64,000 nucleotides of DNA, from contig NC_045145.1 of the NCBI RefSeq assembly GCF_008831285.2, positions 21,344,040 to 21,408,039 of the forward strand. Direction: 5' to 3'. This DNA is from Nymphaea colorata (Eukaryota > Streptophyta > Magnoliopsida > Nymphaeales > Nymphaeaceae). Position numbers and translations under genes: made by a program. The notes under the pieces were generated by a model. It did no database searches, was not told the DNA's origin, and was given only the letters and a program-made list of their open reading frames with translations. Positions 25,828 through 39,290 of the stretch are shown piece by piece; position 1 is the first letter of the stretch; each line of letters begins with the position of its first letter.

Positions 25828-27781
25828 TGAGTCAGAACATTGTCTTTTATCAAATCTATCAACTATTTTGTTAATGAAAGTGCTCATATAAGTGTGTAAC
25901 AGTCAATTGTAAACAATGAGCTTATAAGCGGATTTGCTGGTTTCCAATGATGAAACGCCTCAATCACTATTGCTGTACGTGGAGTTTCACAAGTTGATTC
26001 AACTACAGGCCAAGGAAGAGCCTTTTCCTGCATGAGAACAGCACGTGGCTCTTGATGTGCATCTGTTACATGGAACAAGCCATTTAATTGGAAATCCAGA
26101 ACTCTTGATTCGTTTCCAGTTCCATGTAAATTTGGCACCCATTTCTCCAAGATGGTGGACGTCATCGCTACCAATGGCAACTAGACAAAGAATTGCAGTG
26201 TGACCCTGTGACGGTACTTGCTGCTGAAATTTAGTTGCAATAGTTCTGAAGGCCCTGGTTTCTGAGAAATAACTGTGCTTCATTTAGTTGGTCTCAGAGG
26301 AATACGCGTGCTTCATTTAGTTCTCAGTATATGTGGCAGGCCATACGGTTACTCTTTTAGTTATTTTTTATTATATGAAGAAATGGAAGCCTGATGATTG
26401 GTCTTTTTCCTTGCAAAAGCGGCAAACGTTGCGAAGTGAAAAACTACGAAAAGCAAGTGGTCGTTTTTTTTGGTCTTGAATTCTCTTCAGAGCAGCTGGG
26501 AACCTCCACAATGTATTACCTCCTCAACGTGACGACATACATCATGCTTTGGCTTGAGCAAGGAGGTGACATGGCGACGCCCCTCCTCACTATGGCAACT
26601 GCTTGGGATTTTATTTCTGCAGAAAACAAGAAGTTCTCTCCATTCTTTTAAACCCTGTTTACAACTTCATCGCCCGTATGCATGTGCTTATGTCAAATTC
26701 AGGCAAACTTTTCATTCATCTCTTAGAAGGGCAAATTGCAAGAAAAAAGAAAATGTCTGAGCTAAGTGCTTCAACTTTTTCTCCTGAAACTTTTAGCCTG
26801 CTGGAATCTTACAAAAATGTTTGCGTGATAAAAGAAATTTCAGGCCATCAAAGGTCCCAGTAGAGTTATACTGTATGATATGTTACGTTACATGACTTTC
26901 AACGGAATCTTTCCTGCCTGAACATGAACTTGCAACGTGCCTTTCCACTCATAATATGAACTTCCAACAAAATTTCCTTTTTTTATAACAAATAACCCAA
27001 GCAAATGAGGCGACTTTAATCAGTATCACGTACTTCGATAAAACCCGGCCTGACTAAGCTATGTAAAAGGTTGTTCCGAAGCTTGAACTCAGGCAAACAG
27101 CCATTCATCAGTTAGAGGTGGCTTGATTGCTGAATAGAAATGCCTATTTTATCTCAATGTGCCTCTTATCAAAGAAGGGGAACCCAGAAGGCTTCTAGGC
27201 GTCTTCCATCTCACCATGAAATGCCTGGAAGGGAACAACGGATAATCTTCTGTTCCAAAGCATTTTGACAAGCAATCGGATGGCCTCTACTTCTTCAAAT
27301 CAGATGAAGCTATTTAATCTTGATGAAACCATAACCTGCTTTTGTGTTTCAACTTTCAAGTTTTTGGTTAAAACCCGTGAAACTTTACCGAAGACTAAAT
27401 AAATATATGATCATGACAATGCATGAACCAGCAGTCATCACAGATGGAGAGTGCATATGACATGAGGAGAGTTGCGGGCGTGAAGAATCTTCAAGAACTT
27501 CACGTTTCAGCTACCAATGCGATCATCCCCGATTTTAATTTTTAACTTAATTGGACCTTCATTTTCTCCCACATATAAAACCTCTTACATATGTCGTCCA
27601 AGTATGTATCCGATTTCCCTGCCGCTGATTGCATCTCCATTCAATCGGACTGACTGTATCCGTCCGATACAGCTAGCCGGATCAGGTTAGTATCGCCAGT
27701 TCGTATCGTTATTCGTCCCGCCCTTATCCTTGCATTCCCTCGCCTTCTCAAAAATGATTTCTCGCCGGAGGAAGAGTCACC
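25828..27781. other. 3' region of rsmG and promoter region of CFM2
   Basis: No supported gene. Overlapping minus-strand frames of 98 and 94 codons (26180-25884 and 26283-25999) lie in what is probably the rsmG 3' UTR, and I recognise nothing in them. The last ~250 bases before 27782 are C/T-rich and probably include the CFM2 leader. Confidence 0.45.
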
Positions 27782-30700
27782 ATGGCGCAGGGAGCAGCCA
27801 TGCATCGTCATCATGCTCATACCATCATGGCATCTCCCCCATTTCCTTCCTTCTCCCCAAAAACCTTACCTCAGGCCCTGAACTCCACTCCCCACCAGAA
27901 GCTGCCTTCATCCACTGCAACACACCGACTTAATGTTTCCACGAAGGCCGAGCTCGCCAGCAAGTCTGCCATCCAACGCATCACGGAAAAACTACGGAAC
28001 CTCGGGTTCATCGATCCTGCCGCGGAACTCCCGGGCTCCCACGACGATGACGGTGCTGGGCCTGGCCCTGGCTCACCCGGCGAGATCTTCATTCCTTCCC
28101 CGAAGTCGCTTCCTGTCCCCAGGATCGGTCGTTCCCTCGATTCGAGCTGGACCACTCCCGACCACCCTGTCCCGGAGCCCGGCTCCGGCCGGGCGTTCGA
28201 CCCGGTTCGCTCGGCCAGGGGAAAGAGAGAAAGGAAGCCGCCAGCTCCCTTGCTGGCCGAAATAATGATACCGGAGGCTGAATTGAGGCGCCTTCGAACG
28301 GCTGGAATTCGGCTGGACAAGCGGCTCAAGGTCGGGAAGGCGGGCATCACTGAGGGGATCGTGAACGGCATACATGAACGTTGGCGGCGGTCGGAAGTGG
28401 TGAAAATCAAATGCGAAGATCTTTGCAGGGTCGACATGAAGAGAACCCAAGAGATTCTGGAGGTTGATTGCTAAAAGACTGCAAGTTACTCTTTTTTCTT
28501 TTTTCCATTTTGCGAAGCATTCATGTGTGTTTTTTTTTTTTTTAATTGGAAATGGAAAACATGGCGTGTGAAATATCTTTGATTCACCCGAATTGAGAAT
28601 CCGCAACTGTAGAGGAGCAGAAGAGCGTTCATCAAATTTATTTTGCCTTGAATTCTATTTTCATTTTAAAGCAAACTCTGTTATATCTATTTGGTTTATG
28701 CGGGAAATAAGCTGTAGCCTGCTATTTCAACAAAATTTATAGAAAAAGGAAAATATCTGTTTGGAAACAAGCTGTACCTATCTTATCCTGTTCTTCTGGA
28801 AGCGGTTAAATTCAAACATCCAACTAGGCCGCAATCTGATCTACTTCAGGAATGAATGTTATTCATATTTTCCTGTTGATTACTGCAACTTTTGCTGCAG
28901 GTCAGGTGACTTATCCCTTCCCCAGAATGAATTTGCCGAACCGCAGTGACAAGGAGCTCACGCTCTTTTTCCTTTTTTCCCGTGCTCTGTTTATTGTCTT
29001 ACACTTTAACAGAGAGATTCTATTATGTCATTTGGGCCTTCACCTGAATGATCAAGTGTCAGTGAATGAGATCCGTGGAGCTTGTAACTGAGGAAGTTCA
29101 GCTCTGCCATATTGGAGGAGTGACATGGACATCTACCAAGACCCTTGTGTGAGTTGCACACCTCTATGCACAAAATAAATGTCATAGACCTTATCAATGT
29201 GCCCACGATTTGCAGAATCAGTGGAAAGTCGGCCACATCTCTGCTTTCCTGAACCAGAGCATGTTTTATTGTCGCTATAGACCCTTTTATGTGCATTTTA
29301 TTGAACTCCCTTTGTTTACATTTCACAAAGTTCCATCTGCGGAATAGCTTTGAATAAATTCTAATATTGGATTTCATATCGTAGATAAATCTTGCTTGTT
29401 TCACGTTATCATCTTTTGTATCTGTTCTTCAATATCTGTACAACTGATATATATTGACGATCTTATGTGCCTAATCCTGACTATGTTATGGTTTCAGAGG
29501 AAAACTGGAGGCTTAGTGATCTGGAAATCTGGAAGCACTATAATTCTTTATAGGGGATCCAACTATGTATACCCATACTTTGTGCATGATAAGGTTCCCA
29601 CAGGTGAGCTTATTCAGGATGAAGTGACCACAAAACCTGATATGAGCTTTGCTAGGGAAGCCATCAACAAGGACAATTCATTGCCTGAAGCTGGTGGAAA
29701 GGATGTTGAAAGTACACCGCCATTTAGATTAGCTGGGTCTTCCTTAGTTCTGGGTGTTGGTTCTCCCGACAAAGTTAGGTTTCAGCTTCCTGGTGAGTTA
29801 GAAGTTGTGGAAGCTTCTGACAGGCTATTAGATGGGTTAGGGCCACGGTTTAATGATTGGTGGGGATATGATCCTTTGCCTATTGATGCGGATCTTTTAC
29901 CTGCTCTGATTCCTGGATATCGAAGACCATTTCGGCTTCTTCCCTACGGAATCAAACCAAAGTTAACAGATCGTGAAATGACCATTCTAAGGAGACTTAG
30001 TCGGCCATTGCCTTGCCATTTTGCACTAGGTATGTAATTTAGAACATTGATTGTTTTCTGATCACTATCATGATTTCTGGGTTCTTATTTTTTGGTTCGT
30101 TTTCCTTTTGCTGAAGGAAGAAACAGGAATCTTCAAGGGTTGGCGGCTGCTATTGTTAAGCTGTGGGAAAAGTGTGAAATTGCTAAAATTGCAGTTAAGA
30201 GGGGAGTTCAGAATACCAACAGCGAGTTAATGGCTGAAGAACTTAAGGTCTAATTTTTACAAAGATATGCTATTTTATTTATTGAATAGAGTTCTCAACA
30301 GTCAACAATCAACAATCAACTTTATCCCACAATTAGGATATGATCAAGGGAATTTGATTGCTTTTTTCCACCTTTGGCTCATTGTAGACTGGTTAGTGTA
30401 ATCCAATCATGTTAGTATCTTACTGAATAAAATGGTTGTAGCAAGTGGATGTGGCATTCTTTTGCAGACTCAGGGTAACTAAACTCAACTGAAAATTTTA
30501 GCATTTTACATTTTTAGTAAAAAAAAATCAAAGCTACTTCCTTTTCCAAGTAACTGTATACCTTATATCCTTAATGCGCTAAATGGGAATGTGAGACGTA
30601 GATAGAGGGCTTAGCTTCCTTTTCCATGGGAACATCCTCTCCCCTAAGTTTAGTTCTTCCATCATTAGTAACTCAGTAAGAGCGATTATTTCCTTCCTGA

Positions 30701-33700
30701 ATCTGTCAAAAACCCTACATTAGCTGGGCGTTTTTTTGCTATTGTTAACAAACTGCAACTTTTCTCATGAAAAACAAAATATCTACATACAGAATGCGTT
30801 TTCACATGGACTGTGACTAGATTTGAAGTTTAAAGCCATTCATTTGTTATCTTGTCTGCAGCTACTGACTGGTGGAACTCTCTTATCACGAGATCGGGAA
30901 TTCATTGTTTTTTACAGAGGGAAAGATTTTTTGCCTCCTGCTGTTTCAAATGCAATTAAAGACCGAAGGAAGCATATGCTCTATGAAGAGCACAAACTGG
31001 AAAGTGAGAATATTATTTCACCTCCTCATGGTGCTGTGGAGTCTGGAGTGAAGCATCCTGAACTTGTTTCTTCAACTGCAGTCCTGGATGTAAAAGGTCC
31101 AGCAGGAAGTAAACTTGATGATGAACAAAGAAGGCTGGACTTGGCTCGTTCAGCTATGCGAAGGATGGACGTCAGACTTTCTATGGTATGTCACCTGCAA
31201 CATAGGTTATCGCGGTTGCATTTCCTAATTAAGAGTATCTTGTTAATTTGAAATAAAGCAAAGAAATAAACTTTATACTTCTAAATTTTATTGTTCAACT
31301 GTTATTTGGACTTTTGGAATTTCTTTTTCTATACTTCGATAGGCAGTAGAGAAGAAAGAAGAGGCCGAAAGGGAACTGGTGGAACTGGAGAGTAAAATTG
31401 ATAGTGCAGAACCTATACTTGATCGGGAAGCCGTAACAGAGGAAGAAAGATACATGTTACGAAAGCTTGGACTGAGGATGAAGGCCTTTTGTGTTTTGGG
31501 TGAGCTGTGATTCTGATTATTCAGTGTAGATATGAATGTTCTCTTTAGTTTTTCTGCCGTTTTACCATGAGTCCCATTTCCTACTCTCTTTCTCTCTCTC
31601 TCTGTTACTTTTCCTTCTATGAAGGTAAAATTTGAATATCATTTTGTTGTGTGACTGTTGAGTTCCTGTGAAGGACTGTGGACTTCGTAGTTTAAGCATT
31701 TGCCATTGAAATCAATAAAACAGTGCACTACGCCCTCTCAATAGAGCAGCATACTATGTGTACTCAATTTAAAGTACTCCAACTATACCTGGTGTTATGG
31801 CATGCTGTTTTATTTCTGGTTCATTGTCTCAAAGATTATGAACCCTGGTTCATTAAAGATTGTGAACCCTGTTCGTCTTCTTCCTATTAATTTGTCAGGG
31901 GTTGTCTGTTAAAACATTGGGGTTTTCTAACTGGGGCATACCTCCATCTGCCTTCAGGAAGACGAGGAGTTTTTGATGGCACAATTGAAAATATGCATCT
32001 TCATTGGAAGTATAGAGAGCTTGTAAAGATAATTTCAAAAGATCGGTGCATTGAAGATGTCCAAAGAACAGCTCGAATATTAGAGGCAGAAAGTGGGGGG
32101 ATATTAGTGGCTGTTGAAAGGGTGAACAAGGGATATGCTATAATTGTATATCGTGGGAAAAACTATGTTCGCCCTGATAATCTGAGACCTCGTACCCTTT
32201 TAAGTAAAAGGCAAGCAATGAAGCGGTCAATAGAAGAACAACGCTACAGTGTGAGTTCTCCTGTGTAACCCTATGAGCCTTTGCCTTCCTTCTTGCATTT
32301 AAATGTTTAGAAATTCTCATTATCTAACTTTTTGTCTTCTGCTTTGTTGATTTAGTCATTGAAGCTTCATGTCCTAAAGCTCGGGAAAAACATAGAGAAG
32401 ATTAAAGATCAGATGGTGAGGGCCTCAATTCACCTCTTTGCTTTTGCTAGACAATATGAGAGCCTGCCATATTTTTACATATTGGTTGCATTATTGTGTG
32501 CTAATACATAAACATGCATGGATAGAGTAGATGAACGGATTGTGTTCACAACTATTCTCAGTTCAACAATGCTGTTTCTTTTATTCATATGTTATTGCAG
32601 CCTAAGTTTGAGAATGGGGTGACACCATGATTAACTACCTGAACAACCACTGTTCCCAAAGTACTCTGACCTTTTACTTTATTTAAATTTTTTGGTGCAC
32701 AAATATTTCTGACAGCATATAATTGCTATTTTTTTCTTTTTAATATCTCATGTGAAAAGGCTTCTGAAAGATATGCTGGATTGATGCATGCCTCCAAGTA
32801 CGGTGAGATAAAACCATCCACAACTGAAGGTAAAAGTAATTCTTCGCTGGATAAATCTGAAGCGTCAGCAGCCATAGATAATGTGAAGGTAAGCTCCCAA
32901 CTTATAGTGCTGCTGGTTATGTGGTCTTTTCATCTTCACTTCGTTGACTTTTTGCGGACAGGATAACATGTCAAGAATGATTGCTTCCGACAGTGAAGAT
33001 TTCTCTGAAACAGATGGAGAGGGTGATGCATCTGGAAACGAAAGTGGAGATGGGGATTCATCTTCACCTGATGATGCTAGGGTAAGTTGCAGTTTCTGCA
33101 AAAAATGTTATGATACTTCACCTTCTGTGCATAAGAGCTCATTTGATTATATATTTGTCTGAAGTTTCCATTACAGGCCACCCTTGCATTTGATAATCAG
33201 AGGCAATTCAATTCACAAGTCAGAGAAGACCCATCAGAGTTGGTGCTTGGTGCTGCCTCCACACTTACAGACCCTGAAGATAATGATTTGGATGCTCGGA
33301 ATATATTCAGAGCTGCACCTCTTTCAAACAAAGAAAGGCTTCTCTTAAGAAGACAAGCCCTCCTCATGAAGAAGCGGCCTGTTCTTGCCATTGGTAAGCC
33401 TCAACTTCTATTTGTGCCAGCAGTATTACTGTGCTGGTCTGTAGCCTTCACCTGCTGTTGAATCATTCTTCTCTACAGATTTTTATTGTTTGCATTAGTT
33501 TTCATTCAAGTTGGTCTGAAATCAGGACGAAATAACGTTATTACTGGTGTTGCCAATGCGATCCTGACACACTTCAAGAAGAAACCTCTTGCCATTGTGA
33601 ATGTCAAAGGTAGAGCTAAGGGAACATCAATCCGGGAGTTAGTTTTCAAGCTTGAGGTAAGGATTTCAGAGTTGCTCTGTTTAATCTCCGTGTCATGTCA

Positions 33701-34087
33701 AGGCTTTTGTTTTCTTTTGGCATTATCCTTTCTTAATGATGGGGAACCCTCAAACGTCTTGTCTTTATTGAGCCTATCCTATAGTAGTAAATATTGGTTG
33801 GTACCGACTATATATTGTATGACTTACGCATTGCAATTTTGTGACCCTTTATTTCATTAACTTTGCAGCAAGCGACTGGGGCTGTATTAGTGTCTCAAGA
33901 GCCCAACAAAGTCATATTATACAGGGGTTGGGGTGCCAACGAGGAGAAGCCTGGTAGCAGAAGTATTAATTCAAAAGCTGCCAAGAATGCGGGTAATGGA
34001 GGTGCAGTTTCTCCAGAAGTTATGGCCGCCATCCGATTTGAATGTGGATTAGCAGATGCTGAAGACGCAGAAGGTACTCTTGAGTAG
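27782..34087 (+). CDS. CFM2: CRM-domain chloroplast group II intron splicing factor, CFM2-like
   Basis: Twelve exons fit in phase: 27782-28462, 29498-30029, 30117-30247, 30862-31185, 31343-31499, 31958-32250, 32356-32415, 32760-32888, 32962-33081, 33177-33393, 33526-33656 and 33869-34087, giving 997 residues. The N-terminus (His/Ser/Pro-rich, few acids) suits a plastid transit peptide. It is followed by [17 protein letters not shown] and [17 protein letters not shown], typical of CFM2/CFM3. Four CRM RNA-binding domains can be read, at about 165-270, 385-495, 580-690 and 858-945. Each has its glycine loop ([32 protein letters not shown]) and a late ILYRG/FYRG/VYRG strand. Four domains and the end [14 protein letters not shown] favour CFM2 over three-domain CFM3 or CRS1. 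In Arabidopsis CFM2 helps splice several plastid introns. An acidic, Ser-rich linker (about 770-810) separates domains 3 and 4. The start is the first ATG of the GC-rich exon 1. The exon 7-8 junction skips a short possible exon near 32600, so that point is the least certain. Confidence 0.93.
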
Positions 34088-35093
34088 ACTTTTGGTGGTG
34101 GTATTTGAGCAAGCTCCAACAAAATCAATGATGAGCAGAAGAATCTCTCTCTCTCTCTCTCTCATGTTGTATCTTGTAATAAGTATTATGTAATTCTTAA
34201 TTCTTAATTAATAGATTATTATCATTTTCATTCGTTTACGGTGGCCAGCAGGTCGTTCACATATCTTCATAATTCACATTAATATAATGTATGACATTTA
34301 TTAGAGTACGTGAAATAGCAAAAAATCGTCAAGTAGCGTCTCCAGGATAGAAGTGTTTTGAATTTAAGACGACAAATGACCAGCGCAAAAAATTTGCTTG
34401 AGACAATACATATGCTCATGGTGTTCTTGCTAGTTCGTTGATTACCATATACACACAAAACTAGTTATGTTTCCTTTTACTAAATTAAAACATTGGGTAA
34501 CTTACTACACTCTGACAATCTGCAGATGCACTTTCTAGGTTTTACCTTACACCTGAAAATTGCAGCGGTATTTCATTACACACCCAGCATTTCCCTTTTC
34601 TGGTAAAGCAATCTATATCCTTTATCCTTAGAAAGAGGTTATAGTCACTTATGTGAAATGAAGCTGCCTAAACTTAAAAGAGCCTCTTCAGTTCACCTAT
34701 TTCCCCTTTTGTTCTTTCAAAAACCCACGCCGGTAATATTTCGGCTGTCTTGATCAGGTGATTGATGGATTATGTTTTCCCTTTTTGTTACTCTTCTATC
34801 TGGAGGATGAACAGCAAGAAATCCCCAAAACTAGCTAGTTTCTTTATAAATTATATCTTACACTTTACAGCTAGGCTCTACTGACATTTTCTCCACAAAA
34901 AATTTCTTCCCTGTTGGTGATCAAGATGAATTGCAACTGAAGCATCTTGAATGGATGGCTGAGAGCAGTACTGTTATCAGAATCGGCCTTAGTAGGCTGA
35001 TTAGCAATTCAAGTTAGTAGCTGGTTCAAGAGTTTCATGTCCTAGTTTCTAAATATTTCTCAAATAATTTAAGAATTTTTTTCTTCTTATTCT

Positions 35094-35132
<39 letters not shown>

Positions 35133-36551
35133 GTATGTATATTTATTTATTTATATTTATATTTATATATAGGTCTTGGACAACTTGAATCAGGAATAAA
35201 ATTAAACACCTCAAATGATATGCTTAAGCATATCCTTAACAAAATTAATCTAGATATATTAAGGCTTTCATCATTGCTTGTTTATTATTAAAGACAAATA
35301 AGCACCTAAGAAGAAAGACCATAGGCTGATAATGAAGAGCCAAGACTGGATTACTTGGGAGGACTGTACCCACAAAAATCTCTCAGTTACCACCCCTTGA
35401 TCACTTATACTACTCTAAACATCTGACTGCATCTTCCAGAAATGGAAAATTTTTGCTCTCAGGCATGATCCCGGGCAGATACTTGGGAAGTTCCCTCTCC
35501 GCCGGGTCTGTCACGAGGGAAACGAAAACCAAGATTTGCTTCATACATTGGTTCAAGCTGATTCTCTAAAAAAGTGGACTTCTACCATCGAATCTTTAGA
35601 GTGCTTTTGTTGTATTATCATCGGTTAAAAACACAGATCGTCTTGTTACCTCTACTTGGTCTTTTTTTTTATGAGAAAAAAGTATATGGAGCACCGCGGC
35701 CTTTAGATCTTGCACAGCAACCAGACTCAGTCCTGAGATTGGGAAGGGCATCTTATAGGTAAGAGATGAAACTAGCCATCTCATTTCTTAGAGGGAGGGC
35801 AAGGGCAGGTTGGCCTGGCTTTGGGCTGAGCTCTGGGGTTAGGGAATTCTCTGATGATACTAGGCCAGCCCGATCGCGTAAAAATCTGTGTTAGTTATGT
35901 GGCCAATGACGACGGTCTTCCCCACAATCTATCTTCTCCCGTTGAATGTACCATGTTTTCAGCTTGGTGGCTAGATGGAGATGATGGTAACTGCATGGTT
36001 GCTGGCACCTCATTCGCTTTCAGACGCGTCGACGGAGGAGATGGTGGTGGACTCCGTCCGCCATTGTTGCTCAAGGGGACGCTCCAAAGCGGTCGTGCTT
36101 AATCGTAGAAGGTGCCTATTAATCGGTATGTAGGCTTACATGCAAACGATAAAGACTTTTGACGACATGAACTGGTTTAGTGTAAGCATAAGTATGCTTT
36201 TATATTCAGCTCTCTTAATAACATGTGACACCAATCAAACAATCTAGGGGTTTTTTTTGCTCCAAGTACTTTAATTACATTTACTTTTCTACGTGCAATG
36301 ATATTTTGATTCCTTTGCAATAAACGAGGGGACCTGCCCAGGATTGCATTCGGAAACATCTGATCACTTGGAAACCTATAAAGTTAGATTGCACAAGAGT
36401 GAACAAATTTGTGCATTTTGGTCTGAATACCTCAAAGCACCAAAAGATATGATGCTTTGTCTAATCTAACCTTAGCATGTCACTTACAACTAATTTAGTA
36501 GGAGACGCACGTTTGCTCGGCCAATTTAATTTGAAGCTTAAATGTATTTTT
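34088..36551. other. 3' UTR of CFM2 and intergenic DNA
   Basis: Just after the CFM2 stop there is a CT run at 34146-34164 and an AT-rich stretch that suits the 3' UTR end. Beyond this no gene is supported. An AT/TG/TTTA microsatellite patch lies at about 35090-35170. Short frames at 35574-35784 and 35854-36102 have no recognisable content. Confidence 0.5.
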
Positions 36552-36735
36552 TCAATCATAAAAAAGTGAATGGCTCTTACAATACCAAAAGTTAAATGAT
36601 AAAAGATCAAGATTTTCTACAATGTCAGTTTGAACCAAAACATTTTCAGTCATAAAAAAATGAATGGCTCTTACGATACCAAAAGTTAAATGATAAAAGG
36701 TCAAGATTTTATATAATATCAATTTGAACCAACCA
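36552..36735. repeat. Tandem duplication, period about 94 bp
   Basis: Two copies start at about 36552 (tcaatcataaaaaagtgaat) and 36646 (tcagtcataaaaaaatgaat). They continue in parallel through ggctcttac, accaaaagttaaatgataaa and a tttgaacc end, with scattered substitutions. Non-coding. Confidence 0.8.
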
Positions 36736-37072
36736 ATCCATCGTCATTTGCATCGGTTGATTGGTGTAGTTTGACCACCTACTGTAATTAGTTAATGTGG
36801 TTCTAAACTGCTCTTATGTACCCAAAGAAAAGTGATAAATAATGATAAATACACTGAAATATTCAGATGATATGCATGCAAAAATATCCCTAGGTCTATA
36901 ACTTGGGCGGAAGTATCCCCACTTATATGTTTTTTGGGAAATATACAAATTCCTCAAACCATAAAAAACATTAATCACTCCATGTTTTTCATCTGTAGAA
37001 CTTAGCAACCTGGCCGCATATTATCAAGAAACTAATTAGCACAAGTTGGACACGATTTTCCTGGATCAAAAA

Positions 37073-37074
<2 letters not shown>

Positions 37075-37159
<85 letters not shown>
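37075..37159. repeat. Long (TA)n microsatellite
   Basis: About 85 bp of pure TA dinucleotide, the longest simple repeat in the window. Its length is likely to vary between individuals, and it may be misassembled. Confidence 0.97.
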
Positions 37160-37162
<3 letters not shown>

Positions 37163-38936
37163 TATATCAAATGCTTATATATAAAATATAGTTGACAAGC
37201 TTTATATGTTATTTCAATCTTCCAACATGAGAAGTTGGTGGTTCATAATTTCAACCTACATATTGCTATTGATTGACAATCAAATCATTATGTCGACCAA
37301 GTGCACAATCCACGCCATCAACCGACGGCATCTTTGCATTTATCCGCGCGTCCCAACTGAAACCCATGTTATGTAAACCGCGAAGTCCTACCAAGGTATC
37401 AACAAAGAGAACCAAGGCCATTTCTCCATGAAACAGGTCGATGACTTCCATTCGCACTTAATTAACAGAATACCTAATATAAACTAGCATAAACTGTTCA
37501 TCATGCACTAAGTATATAATTAATATTGTATGGTGCAATTAAGAGATGCCTGCATGTGCATGTGTGTCTGTGTGTATATATGCGCGCGCGCGTGCGTGCC
37601 AACAACTTTTCTGCAGTGATATTTGGAGAATACTGAGTGCAAACATTACTCATATGATAAAGTGATCAGTAAGGTGAAACTAAAAAATTATGCTAACTAC
37701 ATGAAGAGAGTGTATTACTGACGCGCATCAATGGCTCTGGCTACCATATCCGCAGTACCATACATTCACTACAAGATCGTGATCATTTGTGATCTGATCG
37801 TGTTGAACACAATGATCATAAACTGGATGACTTTCAATGACAGGTCTTTCGATTTTGGAACTTCCATATCACCTGTTCAAGAATTTTTTTTCTCTCTATC
37901 TGCATAGCTAGTAGTGATGATATACTTTGTGCTTATGTGTTGTGTGTGAAGATGAGATCCACGTTTCCGTATACATGGAGTAATTACACTTAAGTCGCAA
38001 CGTAATAATGGTGGCAACTTGAACAACATGTACTGCTGATCTGTGAAAAAAAAATTAATAGGACATGCATGTTTGATTCCTAGAAACCTCCATAACCAGT
38101 TCAAGAAATGGTTTTTTCTTTTTGTAAACCGGTTTCCTGATTTCTAGGCATGGCATAACTATTTCATTAAATTTCATATGGTTCGTCTTCAATAATAGCA
38201 TATAAAAGATCTAGAACTAATAAAATGCCTCCATGGCGCTCACCTGTGGGTCGAAATAATTTTTTCCTGATACACTGCGTTTGAATCAGCCAATAAATTA
38301 GTACGTTCATTTGAGAAGAATAGAGATCCGTAAAAATTTGAAGCAGATGCATTAACTTCTTCATGGAAGAAAGTCGTAATCAGCCGAGATGGGAAACTGT
38401 GTCTCATCATTCTGCTTCCCTTCTCTATCATGATAACCAGAGAGCCACACAAGTACTTCTTATAATTAAATGGAGAGCTGATTAGATCGATCCGATTAAA
38501 TCATTTTCTTACAACAGAAGATCAACTACAGAGAACGAGATTGCACCACCAACGAAGAAAGTCTTAGTCATAACAAAACAAATAAAACTTGGTCACTCAG
38601 TCGACCACTTAATTATAACAAGAGTCATAGAACATATCCTAATCCCCTACCAGAAACCTCTTACACCCACAGAGTCGGTGAAGATCAACACTTTCTCAGT
38701 TCTCACCAACATATCATAATAATCACAAATAACATGAAGGAGACACCAGTAGACGCCACAGACACTATCAAACCACGAATCAACAAATACACTTAGAAAG
38801 TTTCACCTTCTCATCTACATCGAGAAGAGTACATGGAAGCAGCTGCATAGATCGGACCAAGTCTGCTTGATTCCCCAGAAAGAAGTAGAAAAGGAAGAAA
38901 ACCCACTTCACATCAGTGGGGGAAGAGGGTCATCAC
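37160..38936. other. Intergenic, no gene seen
   Basis: AT-rich sequence with short chance frames, none over 80 codons. A GT/GC-alternating patch lies at about 37555-37600 (tgtgtgtatatatgcgcgcgcg). Confidence 0.5.
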
Positions 38937-39290
38937 CTCAACGATGTTCAAGATGGCTGTGAATCTTGAGGTGGGGAGAGAAGGAGAGGGAGAGGATCAT
39001 GAAGAGAAGGAAGGAGAGAAGAGAGAGAGGGGATAATGATGGGATCTTGGTGGTATCAGGAAGGAAGCGAAGGGAAGCCATGATGAGGACGATGATCGTG
39101 TCTTGCATCGAAAGCAGAGAAAAAATTCTCAAGGTGCTGCGTCTCTTCCGGGAGGCCATCGAGGGCCTTTCACATGGGATAGGGGGAAACTGTGATGATG
39201 AAAACCATGGTGCATCCTTTTCCCTAAAAAGGAGCAGCAGGACAGGACTTGAGAATTTTTTTTTTTCAACTTGCTTTCTTTGAAAACTTA
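38937..39290. other. Purine-biased block with overlapping frames on both strands; status unclear
   Basis: The plus strand at about 38966-39283 is GA-rich and open for about 105 codons but lacks an ATG at its start. The minus strand at 39159-38938 holds a 73-codon frame starting ATG, basic then hydrophobic. On the plus strand, REKILKVLRLFREAIEGL loosely resembles the short helix before the SRA domain of plant SUVH proteins. No SRA or SET sequence follows, so I do not call a gene. It could be a pseudogene scrap, a non-coding transcript or chance. Confidence 0.25.

Noticed and set aside
25884-26283. Two minus-strand frames (98 and 94 codons) after rsmG
   Set aside because: Different phases, no recognisable domain, and within the probable rsmG 3' UTR.
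27871-28606. Minus-strand frames of 188 and 177 codons
   Set aside because: Antisense shadows of the GC-rich first exon of CFM2.
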